Assembly: GCF_002220095.1 (NCBI RefSeq)
Contig: NZ_CP022372.1
Coordinates: 1,088,501 to 1,152,500 of the forward strand
From: Bosea sp. AS-1
Lineage (GTDB): Bacteria; Pseudomonadota; Alphaproteobacteria; Rhizobiales; Beijerinckiaceae
DNA: 64,000 nucleotides
Direction: 5' to 3'
This document shows, in pieces, positions 9,214 to 17,249 of this stretch. The translations under genes and the position numbers were made by a program. Each line of letters opens with the position of its first letter. The stretch's first letter is position 1. The notes beneath the pieces are model-generated. The model saw nothing but the letters and a program-made list of their open reading frames with translations. It had not been told where the DNA came from and made no database searches.

Positions 9214-9236
9214 GGGGCGCTTCGGCGCCCCTTTTT
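9214..9236 (+). terminator. Rho-independent terminator of rpoH
   Basis: A perfect 7-bp stem GGGGCGC / GCGCCCC with a TTCG tetraloop is followed by TTTTT. It lies 26 bases after the rpoH stop. The opposite strand offers only TTT, so it would be a weak terminator for the converging DUF2125 gene. Confidence 0.9.
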
Positions 9237-9246
9237 CGTTGCGCGC

Positions 9247-10284
9247 TCAGTACAGCGGCAGCAGCGGCTTCAGGGGCAGGCGGATCGGGCCGAGGAAGAC
9301 TCGGCCTTCGCGCAGCGAGACCGGTGGCAGCGGGGTGAGGCCCGGCGTCGTGGACGCATTGCCGCGGCCTCCGAGGAGGCCTCCTAGCCCGCCCAGCAGA
9401 TTACCGATGCGGACGCCGCCGATCTGCTCGATGCCGGCGGCGGCGATCTGGAGGTCGCCACCGACGCGATGGGTCGGATCGAGCAGCAATTGCCCGCTGC
9501 CCTCGACGCGCGCGGCTCCCTTGGTCGCAGTCAGGCGGGCGAGATCGAGGACGCCATTGGCGTTGCGCCAGGCTTCGAGAGCATCGGGGTTGAAGCCCTG
9601 GCGGAAGGCTTCGGACTGCGTCAGCGTCGCCTGCAGGTCGATCGTGCCGGCATCGGTCGTGCCGAGCAGTGCGTCGATCACCGGCAACACGGTCCCGGTG
9701 GCGGAGAGAGCGATATCGACCGCCTGATCGGCCGCCGCACGGTCGGGGTTACGGCGCAGATGCGCCTCGAGCGTCGCCGAGCGCCAGGTTTCGGCCGCCT
9801 GCCCAGGCGTGGTCAGCGTGATCTTGGGTTCGGCCGCGACGAGTGCGAAGCGTTGAGGTTCGCGCCAGGCCAGGCTCGAATCGAGTTGCTTCCAGGTGAT
9901 GTCGAGGATGCGTCCTTCCGGCAGGGTGACGCGAGCGGGGCTGGTCGCCTCGACGATGACGAGGCCAGGCGAATAGATCTGCCCGACGGCCAGCGTCGGG
10001 CCGGTCTCGACGCGCACGGCCTCGCCCCAGCGCGTCGAGGTCAGGGTGAGCGAATCGCAGCGCAATTCGATGCGGAACGGATAGCCGCCGACAGAACGGT
10101 TGTTGCAGGTCCAGGTCCGGCCGCGTTCGGCTTCCTTCGCGATCGCCTTGTCGAGTTCGGCGACGACGCGACCATGAGCGTAGAACCAGAAGCCGGACCA
10201 GGCGGCGGCCAGGATGGCGAGCAGGGCCACGGGACCATAGAGCCAGAAACGGCTCTGGCGGCGCGTCAGGGAGGTATCGGTCAT
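9247..10284 (-). CDS. DUF2125-domain membrane-anchored protein
   Basis: A 345-residue protein with a basic N-terminus (LTRRQSR), one membrane helix at about residues 15-32, and a large region predicted outside the cytoplasm. The GYPFRIELRCD motif (about residues 67-77) and the following beta-rich region are typical of DUF2125 proteins of Hyphomicrobiales. Function is unknown; the fold predictions usually resemble lipid- or protein-binding envelope proteins. The C-terminal third is rich in Gly-Leu (GNLLGGLGGLLGG). It converges on rpoH and shares the terminator region with it. The upstream side holds a palindromic repeat and the divergent ChaC-like gene. Confidence 0.85.
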   Translation of the reverse strand: MTDTSLTRRQSRFWLYGPVALLAILAAAWSGFWFYAHGRVVAELDKAIAKEAERGRTWTCNNRSVGGYPFRIELRCDSLTLTSTRWGEAVRVETGPTLAVGQIYSPGLVIVEATSPARVTLPEGRILDITWKQLDSSLAWREPQRFALVAAEPKITLTTPGQAAETWRSATLEAHLRRNPDRAAADQAVDIALSATGTVLPVIDALLGTTDAGTIDLQATLTQSEAFRQGFNPDALEAWRNANGVLDLARLTATKGAARVEGSGQLLLDPTHRVGGDLQIAAAGIEQIGGVRIGNLLGGLGGLLGGRGNASTTPGLTPLPPVSLREGRVFLGPIRLPLKPLLPLY

Positions 10285-10355
10285 GCGGCAGGCGTTCCTT
10301 GCGCGACGGCGGGCGGCTCAATAGATCGCCAGCTGGCGATCCATCGCGTTGTTGC

Positions 10356-10405
10356 AGCATCGGATTTATTCGAAAAGCGGATTCCACTTTTCGCCGAGAC
10401 CCGAT
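10356..10405. repeat. Palindromic intergenic repeat, copy 1
   Basis: GCATCGG, then CGAAAAG (10371-10377), a short loop, CTTTTCG (10387-10393) and an outer CCGAT arm form a nested inverted repeat. A related copy lies at 39616-39662. The core (GCATCGGATT, CGAAAAG, CACTTT, CCGATGC) matches a palindrome I know as abundant between genes in Hyphomicrobiales genomes. It lies between DUF2125 and the ChaC-like gene. Confidence 0.65.
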
Positions 10406-10499
10406 AGCCCGCAAAGGCGGCGGGCGCCAGCATGCGGGGTTCGCCCCCGCTTCCGGCACTCGCGCCGCATCAAGCAGGGCCAGGCGGCCAAATTATGGG

Positions 10500-11075
10500 A
10501 TGGCGATGACGAGCGGGGATAACGCGGCGGATCTCTGGGTGTTCGGCTACGGGTCGCTGATCTGGCGGCCCGGATTCGCCTTCGAGGAAAGCGTCGGGGC
10601 AAAGCTGCACGGCTATCACCGCTCGCTCTGCGTGTTCTCCCATGTCCATCGCGGCACGCCCGAGCGGCCCGGTCTCGTGCTCGGGCTCGACCGCGGCGGT
10701 GTCTGCCGAGGCCTGGCCTTTCGGGTCGCGGCCGCGCAGGCGGATGAAACGGTGGCTTACCTGCGGGCGCGCGAGCAGGCGACCTCGGTCTACCTCGAGC
10801 GCCATGTCCCGCTCAGGCTCGACGACGGGCGGCGCGTGCGGGGGCTGGTCTATGTCGCCGACCGCGAGCATCTGCAATATGCCGGCAAGCTACCACCGCA
10901 GGAATTGCTGAAGCTGGTTCGGCAAGGAAAGGGTCAGTCGGGCGAGAACCCGGACTACGTCCTCCAGACCCACGAACATCTGCGCAAGATGGGGGTCTTT
11001 GATCCGGTGCTCGCCGCGCTGGCCCAGGAGCTGGCGCCCGGGCTGCAGGCGACGCACCCGCCGCTCAAGGGCTGA
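10500..11075 (+). CDS. ChaC-like gamma-glutamylcyclotransferase
   Basis: Cleaves the gamma-glutamyl bond, most likely of glutathione, to release 5-oxoproline. From the ATG at 10500 the protein is 191 residues. VFGYGSLIW at 14-22 is the family's ligand-binding loop, and the YLRARE segment at 87-92 supplies the likely catalytic E92. The frame is open back to 10299, but that stretch overlaps the intergenic repeat and has no family match. ATG 10506 is an equally possible start. The stop codon abuts, base to base, the stop of the converging gene at 11076. Confidence 0.88.
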   Translation: MAMTSGDNAADLWVFGYGSLIWRPGFAFEESVGAKLHGYHRSLCVFSHVHRGTPERPGLVLGLDRGGVCRGLAFRVAAAQADETVAYLRAREQATSVYLERHVPLRLDDGRRVRGLVYVADREHLQYAGKLPPQELLKLVRQGKGQSGENPDYVLQTHEHLRKMGVFDPVLAALAQELAPGLQATHPPLKG

Positions 11076-11489
11076 TCAGCCCGCCGTTTCCGCCTGCGGC
11101 ATCAGGTCGAGCAACGCGGCGCGGCGGCTGGCGCCATCCTCCGCGAGAAGGTGGACGTGGATTTCCTTGGCGCCAGCTTCCGTTACGGCGCGCTGCCAGC
11201 GGCCCAGCGCGGCTTCGACCCCGAAGGGACCGGAATCGCGGGCGGCAACGATCTGCCGCTCGGCCGAGACGGCGAGCAGCACCGCATCGGTGAAGCTGAG
11301 CGCATGGGTATCCTCGACGGCGAAGACCGAGGCGACATAACGCCGACCCGAGCGACCGCGCCAGGCGGTGAAGCGGCGCTCGCTGAAGGACGCCGTGCTG
11401 CGCAGCGGCAATTCGCGCGCCGCAGGTTCCATTGCGGGAGCCGGCTCGTCGAACAGGTCCGGGGTGAAGCGATAGGCGAGGGCAGCCAT
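11076..11489 (-). CDS. Conserved protein of unknown function
   Basis: A 137-residue protein if started at 11489, where AGGAGG lies 7 bases before the ATG (the frame is open to 11543). No signal peptide or membrane helix. The central part (RFTAWRGRSGRRYVASVF, residues ~40-57) has a compact beta-hairpin look, and the second half includes FTDAVLLAVSAER. I do not recognise a named domain. Similar small genes occur in Hyphomicrobiales. It stands alone: it converges on the ChaC-like gene, and the plsC stop is 86 bases upstream of its start. Confidence 0.7.
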   Translation of the reverse strand: MAALAYRFTPDLFDEPAPAMEPAARELPLRSTASFSERRFTAWRGRSGRRYVASVFAVEDTHALSFTDAVLLAVSAERQIVAARDSGPFGVEAALGRWQRAVTEAGAKEIHVHLLAEDGASRRAALLDLMPQAETAG

Positions 11490-11574
11490 ATCCGTTCCTC
11501 CTGTGATGAGGAACAAAATGGGAACAACATGGAGATAAGTCAACAGCCGCCGGTGGCTACGGGGCAGAGTGCTG

Positions 11575-12345
11575 TCAGGATTTGTCAGGAGCCGCGAGTG
11601 GGTCGAGGCCGAGCGCGCCCAGCTCGGCGCGACCTTCGGCGAGCAGCCGGTCGCAGGCGGTCTCGATCCGGTTTTGCAGTTCGTGCTGGAACGTCGTCTT
11701 GTCGAGACCGGGCATGATCGGCGGCAGGATCTCGAGCCGGATCGTACCCGGGCGCCGCAGGAACTGGCGACGTGGCCAGTAGAGTCCCGAGTTCACCGCG
11801 ACCGGCAGGCAGGGGACGTCGAGCTCGGAATAGAGATGGGCCACGCCGAACTTATAGGTGGGCGGCGCGCCGGGCGGGCGGCGGGTACCCTCCGGGAAGA
11901 TCAGGAGCTGGCGGCCTTTCTGGCCGAGCTCGACCGTGGCGCGTCGGGTGACGTCCTTGAGGGCGCGGGCGCGGGCCCCGCGATCGACGGGAATCATCCT
12001 GAGCTTGGCGAGGGCCCAGCCGAACACGGGGATGCGCATCAGCTCCCGCTTCAGGATGAAGACTGGGTCCGGAAACAGGGTGAAGAGCGTGAAGGTCTCC
12101 CAGAATGACTGATGCTTGGCGGCGACCATCAGTCCGCCTGCAGGGATGTTCTCGCGACCGATCACCTCATACCGGGTGCCGGCGACGACCCGCATCAGCC
12201 AGAGCGCGCTGCGCGACCAGGCCACCGCGATGTGCCGCATCGCCGCCTGCGGCAGTAGCAGCGCGGGCAGGACCACGAAAATCAGCCAGAGGATGAGGTT
12301 GGCATAGAACAGGACATTGAAGGCGAGCGAGCGCAGGACGAGCAT
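11575..12345 (-). CDS. plsC: 1-acyl-sn-glycerol-3-phosphate acyltransferase
   Basis: Makes phosphatidic acid from lysophosphatidic acid at the inner membrane. With the start at 12345 the protein is 256 residues. It has an N-terminal membrane helix (about 10-35), the acyltransferase motif HQSFWE at 78-83 (HX4E, where E. coli has HX4D; Glu occurs in other PlsC homologues too), the glycerophosphate-site region FPEGTRRPPG at 150-159, and a final basic/acidic tail. The longer open frame to 12675 overlaps the upstream ydcF-like gene and is not used. It is the last gene of the ftsE-ftsX-ydcF-plsC string, 46 bases after the previous stop. Confidence 0.92.
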   Translation of the reverse strand: MLVLRSLAFNVLFYANLILWLIFVVLPALLLPQAAMRHIAVAWSRSALWLMRVVAGTRYEVIGRENIPAGGLMVAAKHQSFWETFTLFTLFPDPVFILKRELMRIPVFGWALAKLRMIPVDRGARARALKDVTRRATVELGQKGRQLLIFPEGTRRPPGAPPTYKFGVAHLYSELDVPCLPVAVNSGLYWPRRQFLRRPGTIRLEILPPIMPGLDKTTFQHELQNRIETACDRLLAEGRAELGALGLDPLAAPDKS

Positions 12346-12391
12346 CCGCCCGCAATGAGGCCGCGCGCGGCGGCGGTCAAGCGCCTCGCGC

Positions 12392-13186
12392 TCAGCCGTC
12401 GCGGGAGGGGCCGCCATGGAGATGTGAGCGCCGCTCGGCTTCGGGCCCGAGAACCTCGGCCGGTTTGGGTGAAACCGGCTTGCGCCCGCCGATGATGACC
12501 GAGAGGTGGGAGTTTTCCGGGTCGTTCTCGACGAGACTGCGCAGCCGGGCGACGAGGTATTTGGCATATTCCGGCATGAGCACCTTGACCGTCGACCAGC
12601 GATGCCACCAGCCCGAGGTGTCGAGCTGATCGGTGACGACGGGATGGGCGACGAAGCGGACCCCCGGCATCGCATGGCCGAACTCCGCCAGCGTCCGCGG
12701 CATGTGATAGTTCGAGGTCACGACCAGGAGGGAGCGGAAGCCGTGCTGGCGCGCCCAGCGGCGGGTCTCGATCGCATTGCCGATGGTGTTGCGGGCGCGA
12801 TAGTCGAGGTCGACGCAGCAACCCAGCAGATCGCGCGAAGCCGGGTTGAGCCGGGCGAGCTCCTCGCGGCTGGTCTTTTCGTTGACGCCGCTGATCAGGA
12901 GGCGCGCGCCGCGATCGGCACCGAGCAGGCCGATGGCATCGCCGACGCGCTGGGAGCCGCCGGTCACGACGACGATGGCGTCGGTGCGCGGCGTCCCGAC
13001 CGGCTCGCGCGCCTCGATGCCGGCCGCGAAACGGGCATAGCCGCAGACGAACAGAATGATAGCCGCCGCGGCCGATACCACCGCGGCCAGCAGCAGGATG
13101 CGGCGGCGCGAAAGCCGGCCGCGCGGGACGGACGCGCCCGCCCTGCCCACCGTGAGATGGTCGTTGCCGCTGCCGATCATGGCCAT
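12392..13186 (-). CDS. YdcF/ElyC family (DUF218) membrane protein
   Basis: A 264-residue protein with a basic cytoplasmic start, one membrane helix (about 30-52) and a periplasmic DUF218 domain that begins at IVVVTGGSQRV (71-81). The E. coli member ElyC affects peptidoglycan and lipid-carrier metabolism, while SanA and YdcF are less clear, so an envelope role is likely but unproven. The position between ftsX and plsC on the minus strand agrees with this. About 70 bases separate it from the ftsX stop. A charged C-terminal tail (PEAERRSHLHGG) is specific to this copy. Confidence 0.88.
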   Translation of the reverse strand: MAMIGSGNDHLTVGRAGASVPRGRLSRRRILLLAAVVSAAAAIILFVCGYARFAAGIEAREPVGTPRTDAIVVVTGGSQRVGDAIGLLGADRGARLLISGVNEKTSREELARLNPASRDLLGCCVDLDYRARNTIGNAIETRRWARQHGFRSLLVVTSNYHMPRTLAEFGHAMPGVRFVAHPVVTDQLDTSGWWHRWSTVKVLMPEYAKYLVARLRSLVENDPENSHLSVIIGGRKPVSPKPAEVLGPEAERRSHLHGGPSRDG

Positions 13187-13256
13187 GACGCGCCGACCCT
13201 AGCCGGGCAATCGGGCATAACGGCGGCAACCCGCCGGTTGTCGTTGCGCGGTTCCA

Positions 13257-14222
13257 TCACGCCAGCATCTTCAGATAATGGCGCACGGTGAAGCGCGAGA
13301 CGAGGCCGGCGATCGCTGCGACGACGATGGCGACGAGCAGGACGGCGGCATAGCCGCCCCAGCCGATCTCGAAGGCGCCGAACAGCGCCTGCAGTTGCTC
13401 CGCCTCCGGCGCCGTCGACCAGAAGGACGACAGGAAACCCAGGAGTGCGATCGCGATGATGGCGGCCAGCCCACCCACGGCGCCGCCGCGCAGGCCGAGC
13501 CGGATGAAGCGACTCTGGAATTCGCGGGCGATGAAATCGTCATCGGCGCCGACGAAATGCAGCACCTCGACGCTCTCGCGGCTGCCTGCCATCGCGCCGC
13601 GCGTCGCAAAGGCCACGGCAAGCGCCGCTGCCGTCAGTACGAGCAGCACGATGACGAAGCCGGAGACGATGATCGTGCTGGCCATGGCCGACAGCCGCCT
13701 GACCCAGAGCCGGTGATCGTCGAGAATCGCCGTCGGCACATCGCTGCGCAAGGCCGGGCCGAAGCGGCCGATATCGGGGGAGGCACCGGGCTTCAACTTC
13801 AGCACGATGAGGCGCGGCACCGGCAGCTCGACGAGGTCGAGCCCGGTGCCGAGCCAGGGCTCGAGCAGCTTGTCGGATTCGGCCTTCGGCACGGCGCGGA
13901 CGCTTTCGATGCCGTCGAGTGCCTGGGCCATCGCGACGGCCTTGGCGACGTCCTCCTCGATGTTGCGATGCGAGTCCGGGCGGATCTGGATGGTCATCTC
14001 GTTGGAGACGGCACCGCGCCACTGATCGGAGGCGCGCGCAGCCAGGACGGCGGCGCCGGCGCTCAGCGCGGCGAGAAAGGTCAGGATCGCGATGACGGCC
14101 ATCAGCGCACGGCCGGCCACCGTATCGACCGGCACCAGCGGCTGATCGCGCCGGAGATTGACCGGCAGCGCTTTCTCGCTGCGCGGCTCCGGCTCGTATT
14201 CGATGGGGTCAGGCATCGACAT
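13257..14222 (-). CDS. ftsX: Cell-division ABC transporter permease FtsX
   Basis: A 321-residue inner-membrane protein with the FtsX topology: a cytoplasmic N-terminus with acidic and basic clusters, a first helix at about 39-63, an extracytoplasmic domain of about 110 residues, and three helices in the C-terminal half. In other bacteria FtsEX controls peptidoglycan hydrolases at the division site through that outer domain. The start overlaps the ftsE stop by 14 bases, so the pair is translationally coupled. The gene partner is decisive because FtsX sequences are weakly conserved. Confidence 0.93.
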   Translation of the reverse strand: MSMPDPIEYEPEPRSEKALPVNLRRDQPLVPVDTVAGRALMAVIAILTFLAALSAGAAVLAARASDQWRGAVSNEMTIQIRPDSHRNIEEDVAKAVAMAQALDGIESVRAVPKAESDKLLEPWLGTGLDLVELPVPRLIVLKLKPGASPDIGRFGPALRSDVPTAILDDHRLWVRRLSAMASTIIVSGFVIVLLVLTAAALAVAFATRGAMAGSRESVEVLHFVGADDDFIAREFQSRFIRLGLRGGAVGGLAAIIAIALLGFLSSFWSTAPEAEQLQALFGAFEIGWGGYAAVLLVAIVVAAIAGLVSRFTVRHYLKMLA

Positions 14223-14868
14223 GCAGATGGCCGTCGGCGAGGACGAGACGCGGGGCGTCGTAGATGTCCATCAGGTTGAGGTCGTGGGTCGCGATGATGA
14301 CGGCGGTGCCGAGCTGCTGCAGTTCCATGAACAGGCGCAGCAGGCGGCGGCCGAGGCCGGGATCGACATTGCCGGTCGGCTCGTCGGCCAGCAGCAGCTC
14401 CGGCCGTCCGATCAGGGCGCGGGCGATGGCGGCACGCTGCTTCTCGCCGCCGGAAAGCACGGCCGGCACGGCGTGCATGCGCTCGCCGAGGCCGACCCAA
14501 CGCAGCAATTCGACGACTTCGGCGCGATAGCTCGCCTCCTCCTTGCCGAGCACACGCAGGGGCAGAGCGACGTTCTCGTAGACGGTGAGGTGGTCGAGCA
14601 GGCGGAAATCCTGGAAGACCACGCCCATCCGGCGGCGGAAGGTCGTCAGCGTCGAGGCTTCGAGACGCGAGACGTCCTGCCCGAACAGGTTGACGAGGCC
14701 GCGCGTCGGCTTCAGCGCCATCAGGATAAGGCGCATCAGCGTCGTCTTGCCGGCGCCGGACGGCCCGGTCAGATACTGGAACGAGCGCGGCGCGATGCTG
14801 AAGTTGATGTCCTTCAGCACCTCCGGCCCCATGCCATATCGCAGGCCGACATTCTCGAACCGAACCAA
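14209..14868 (-). CDS. ftsE: Cell-division ABC transporter ATP-binding protein FtsE
   Basis: A 219-residue ABC ATPase. Walker A GPSGAGKTT is at 35-43, the signature LSGGEKQR follows at about 140, and Walker B LLLADEPTGNVD at about 160. These and the overlap with ftsX identify FtsE. The frame begins with a TTG codon (14868-14866) preceded by GAGGAAG at a 5-base spacing; there is no in-frame ATG upstream before a stop, so TTG is the best start. It heads the ftsE-ftsX-ydcF-plsC operon. Divergent from the zinc-ribbon gene with 273 bases between, where a TTAACCAT motif lies. Confidence 0.95.
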   Translation of the reverse strand: MVRFENVGLRYGMGPEVLKDINFSIAPRSFQYLTGPSGAGKTTLMRLILMALKPTRGLVNLFGQDVSRLEASTLTTFRRRMGVVFQDFRLLDHLTVYENVALPLRVLGKEEASYRAEVVELLRWVGLGERMHAVPAVLSGGEKQRAAIARALIGRPELLLADEPTGNVDPGLGRRLLRLFMELQQLGTAVIIATHDLNLMDIYDAPRLVLADGHLHVDA

Positions 14869-14998
14869 GCCGTCTTCCTCATCTCACAGGGTGCAGCTCG
14901 CCGAGATGCGAATCCGCGCGACGATGCCGCATCGTAAGCGGCGGCATGGCCAGCGGCTGCGCCGGCACCATCATGCCCCCAGAATTCTTCACGCGACG

Positions 14999-15006
14999 TT
15001 AACCAT
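14999..15006 (+). promoter_or_regulatory. TTAACCAT motif (CtrA half-site-like)
   Basis: TTAACCAT matches the half-site associated with the alphaproteobacterial cell-cycle regulator CtrA. It lies in the divergent region between ftsE and the zinc-ribbon gene, 130 bases from each start. A second half-site at the right spacing is not seen, so binding is only a possibility. Confidence 0.3.
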
Positions 15007-15141
15007 AAACAGCGTCAATGAAGGCGGTTGCCGCGGCTTGCCGATGCCGCGTTTCGTCGCGGCTTGCCGTGGGCAAAAGACCGGGAAAGAGTCGGGAACC
15101 ATGCCAGCAGCCGACGCCACCAGGGAAAACACGCCGCCTCC

Positions 15142-15951
15142 ATGCTGATCGTCTGCCCCTCATGCGCCAGTCAGTATGAGCTCGACGCGGCCAAACTGGG
15201 GCCGGATGGGCGCAAAGTGCGTTGCGCCCAATGCAAGACGCTGTGGCATGTCGATCCGTCGAGCGAGATGCCGGCGGCGCCGAGCCCGGAAGAGACGCAG
15301 GCGCTGCTCGCCGAGGAGCTGGAGCGCGCCGCGGCCATCGATGCCGAGATCACGGCCATCGCCGCCGAAGCCGACGCCATGACGGTTGAGGCGGAGGCAG
15401 AGGCTGAGCCCGAGGAGGTGCCGGTCGTCGCTGCCCCGGAACGGCGATCTTCTCCTATCCGCAAGCCGCGCATCGGAGCGGCTGGCATCGTCGACCGCAA
15501 AGGCATTGCCGTGCCGGTCGCAGCGGCGCTGGCGGGCATTGCCGTGCTGGCGGGCTTGGCCTGGCAGCGCAATCTCGTGGTGCGGGCGGCGCCGCAACTC
15601 GCCGGCGTGTTCGAGCGTGTCGGCTTGCCGGTAAACATCCGGGGCTTGAGCCTGAGCGCTGTCGAGAGCGGCCTGGTCGAGGACGGAACGAACCGCTTCC
15701 TCGTCGTCGAGGGTGACGTCACCAATATCGCCAAGGACAAGACCAAGGTGCCCCCGATCCAGGTCTCGGTGAAGGACGAGGCCGGGCAGACGCTCTATAG
15801 CTGGACCACCGAGCCGCCGCGCAACGTGCTGGAGCCGGCCGAACTGGTGCGCTTCCGGGTGCGGCTGGCTTCCCCACCGGAAAAGGGTCGTTCGGTGCAG
15901 GTCCGCTTCACATCGGTGTCGGCAACGACCAATATCGCAAGCACGCATTAG
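15142..15951 (+). CDS. MJ0042-type zinc-ribbon membrane protein (DUF3426-like C-terminus)
   Basis: A 269-residue protein starting MLIVCPSC. Cysteines C5, C8, C28 and C31 form the N-terminal zinc ribbon. An Ala/Glu-rich acidic segment (about 45-95) and a basic patch lead to one membrane helix (about 122-140). The C-terminal domain (GLSLSAVESG... LVVEGDVTNIA) resembles DUF3426, predicted on the far side of the membrane. Function is unknown. The open frame back to 15028 is not used because the zinc ribbon should be N-terminal. It is next to ftsEX and precedes hpt by 135 bases. Confidence 0.88.
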   Translation: MLIVCPSCASQYELDAAKLGPDGRKVRCAQCKTLWHVDPSSEMPAAPSPEETQALLAEELERAAAIDAEITAIAAEADAMTVEAEAEAEPEEVPVVAAPERRSSPIRKPRIGAAGIVDRKGIAVPVAAALAGIAVLAGLAWQRNLVVRAAPQLAGVFERVGLPVNIRGLSLSAVESGLVEDGTNRFLVVEGDVTNIAKDKTKVPPIQVSVKDEAGQTLYSWTTEPPRNVLEPAELVRFRVRLASPPEKGRSVQVRFTSVSATTNIASTH

Positions 15952-16086
15952 CTTTGCGATGATGCGCATCGGCTCGCGGTTTGCTGCGGGCCCGGCGTGC
16001 GATATCAACCAGCGGCAGCGGTTTCCCGGCGCAGCGACCTGTGCGGGCAGCGTTGCGGCCAGACGGGTCACAGAAACGGAGACATC

Positions 16087-16644
16087 ATGCCGGAACGGCG
16101 CATCAGGGTGCTTTACGACGAGGCTGCGATCGCGCAGCGCAACGAGGCGATCGCCGCGGCGGTCGCGGCCAGCAAGCCCAAGGACCTGCTCGTCGTCGCC
16201 GTTCTCAAAGGCAGCTTCATGTTCGCCGCTGATCTGATCCGGGCGATGCATCGCGTCGGCCTCGCGCCGCAGGTCGAATTCATCCACCTGTCGAGCTATC
16301 GGGCCGGAACCGTCTCTTCCGGGCAGGTCGAGATCCTGCGCGACGTGCAGAGCGAGGTGCGCGGCCGTGACGTGCTCCTGATCGACGACATCCTCGAATC
16401 GGGCCGGACACTCGCCTTCGCCAAGGATTTGCTGGCGGCGCGCGGTGCCCGCTCGGTCTCGACCGCCGTCCTGCTGGAAAAGCCACACAAGCGCGCCGTC
16501 AACATCCAGGCGGACTATGTCGGCTTCGAATGCCCCGACTATTTCGTGGTGGGTTACGGCATGGACGTCGCCCATTCCTACCGGCAGCTGCCTTTCGTCG
16601 GCGTCGTCGAGACCGAGGATCAGGCCGGTTTGCCGGGTATCTGA
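16087..16644 (+). CDS. hpt: Hypoxanthine phosphoribosyltransferase
   Basis: Salvages hypoxanthine (and probably guanine) to IMP/GMP with PRPP. The 185-residue protein starts at the ATG preceded by GGAGACATC. The PRPP-binding loop DVLLIDDILESGRTL is at 95-109. KGSFMFAADL (41-50) is the early active-site loop. YVGFECPDYFVVGYGMD near the end holds the purine-binding region. Length is typical. The cpdR gene follows after 9 bases, so the two are likely co-transcribed. Confidence 0.96.
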   Translation: MPERRIRVLYDEAAIAQRNEAIAAAVAASKPKDLLVVAVLKGSFMFAADLIRAMHRVGLAPQVEFIHLSSYRAGTVSSGQVEILRDVQSEVRGRDVLLIDDILESGRTLAFAKDLLAARGARSVSTAVLLEKPHKRAVNIQADYVGFECPDYFVVGYGMDVAHSYRQLPFVGVVETEDQAGLPGI

Positions 16645-16653
16645 GGGACTGCC

Positions 16654-17028
16654 ATGTCGCGTATTCTGGTCGTCGACGACGAAGAGCCCTTGCGCCTGCT
16701 GGTGGCGCGCGGGCTCGGGATGGATGGCCACGCCTGTGTCACCGCTGCCGATGGGGCCGAGGCGCTCGATATCCTCGTGGCCGAGCAGGGCCGCTTCGAC
16801 CTGCTGCTGACCGATATTCGCATGCCGCTGATGGACGGCATCGCGCTGGCGCTTGCCGCCAAGCAGCAGTTTCCCGAGCTCACCATCATGCTGATGACCG
16901 GCTATGCCGAGCAGCGCGAGCGTGCGAAGAGCCTCGAGGCGATCGTCGCCGAGGTGATGAGCAAGCCTTTCACCATTGTCGAGCTGCGCGCGACGGTGAT
17001 GAAGGTGATCGAGCGCTCGATCGGATAG
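16654..17028 (+). CDS. cpdR: Single-domain response regulator CpdR
   Basis: A 124-residue stand-alone receiver domain with no output domain. The acidic pocket is D8/D9/E10, the phosphorylated aspartate is D54 (LLTDIRMPLMDG), and the switch residues are T82 (MTGYAEQRER) and K104 (SKPF). The TGYAEQRERA segment is characteristic of CpdR. In Caulobacter and rhizobia the unphosphorylated form primes the ClpXP protease for cell-cycle substrates and is controlled by the CckA-ChpT relay. It lies 9 bases after hpt. Phosphorelay partners are not in the window. Confidence 0.9.
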   Translation: MSRILVVDDEEPLRLLVARGLGMDGHACVTAADGAEALDILVAEQGRFDLLLTDIRMPLMDGIALALAAKQQFPELTIMLMTGYAEQRERAKSLEAIVAEVMSKPFTIVELRATVMKVIERSIG

Positions 17029-17101
17029 TGCCTTCCTCCTGGGTGCGGCGCATCAATCTTGAGACCCTGCGGGGCGGCAAGCGAGCGCGAATTGGTGAAA
17101 T

Positions 17102-17114
17102 GACGAATTTCGTC
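17102..17114. promoter_or_regulatory. Perfect palindrome upstream of the trans-sulfuration gene
   Basis: GACGAA-T-TTCGTC is a perfect 6-bp inverted repeat around one base, 136 bases before the start at 17250. It lies in the AT-richer part of the 221-base gap after cpdR. A repressor site is plausible but unproven. Confidence 0.3.
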
Positions 17115-17249
17115 GACCGACGCCGTGAATCGATGAAAAAGGTCGGCTATCGGCGAAAAACGCCAATTAAAATTGCTGCGGTGCGTTAGGCTGGATCCAG
17201 TCATCGATGCGGCGGGGTCGCCGTGAAAAGCAGGGTTTGGGGAAAGACA

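Noticed and set aside
15160..16731. A 523-codon minus-strand frame opposite the zinc-ribbon protein and hpt
   Set aside because: Antisense to genes with clear zinc and PRPP motifs; His/Arg-rich filler.
17100..17189. A 29-codon basic ORF after cpdR
   Set aside because: No ribosome-binding site, and it contains the palindrome; more likely promoter DNA than a leader peptide.
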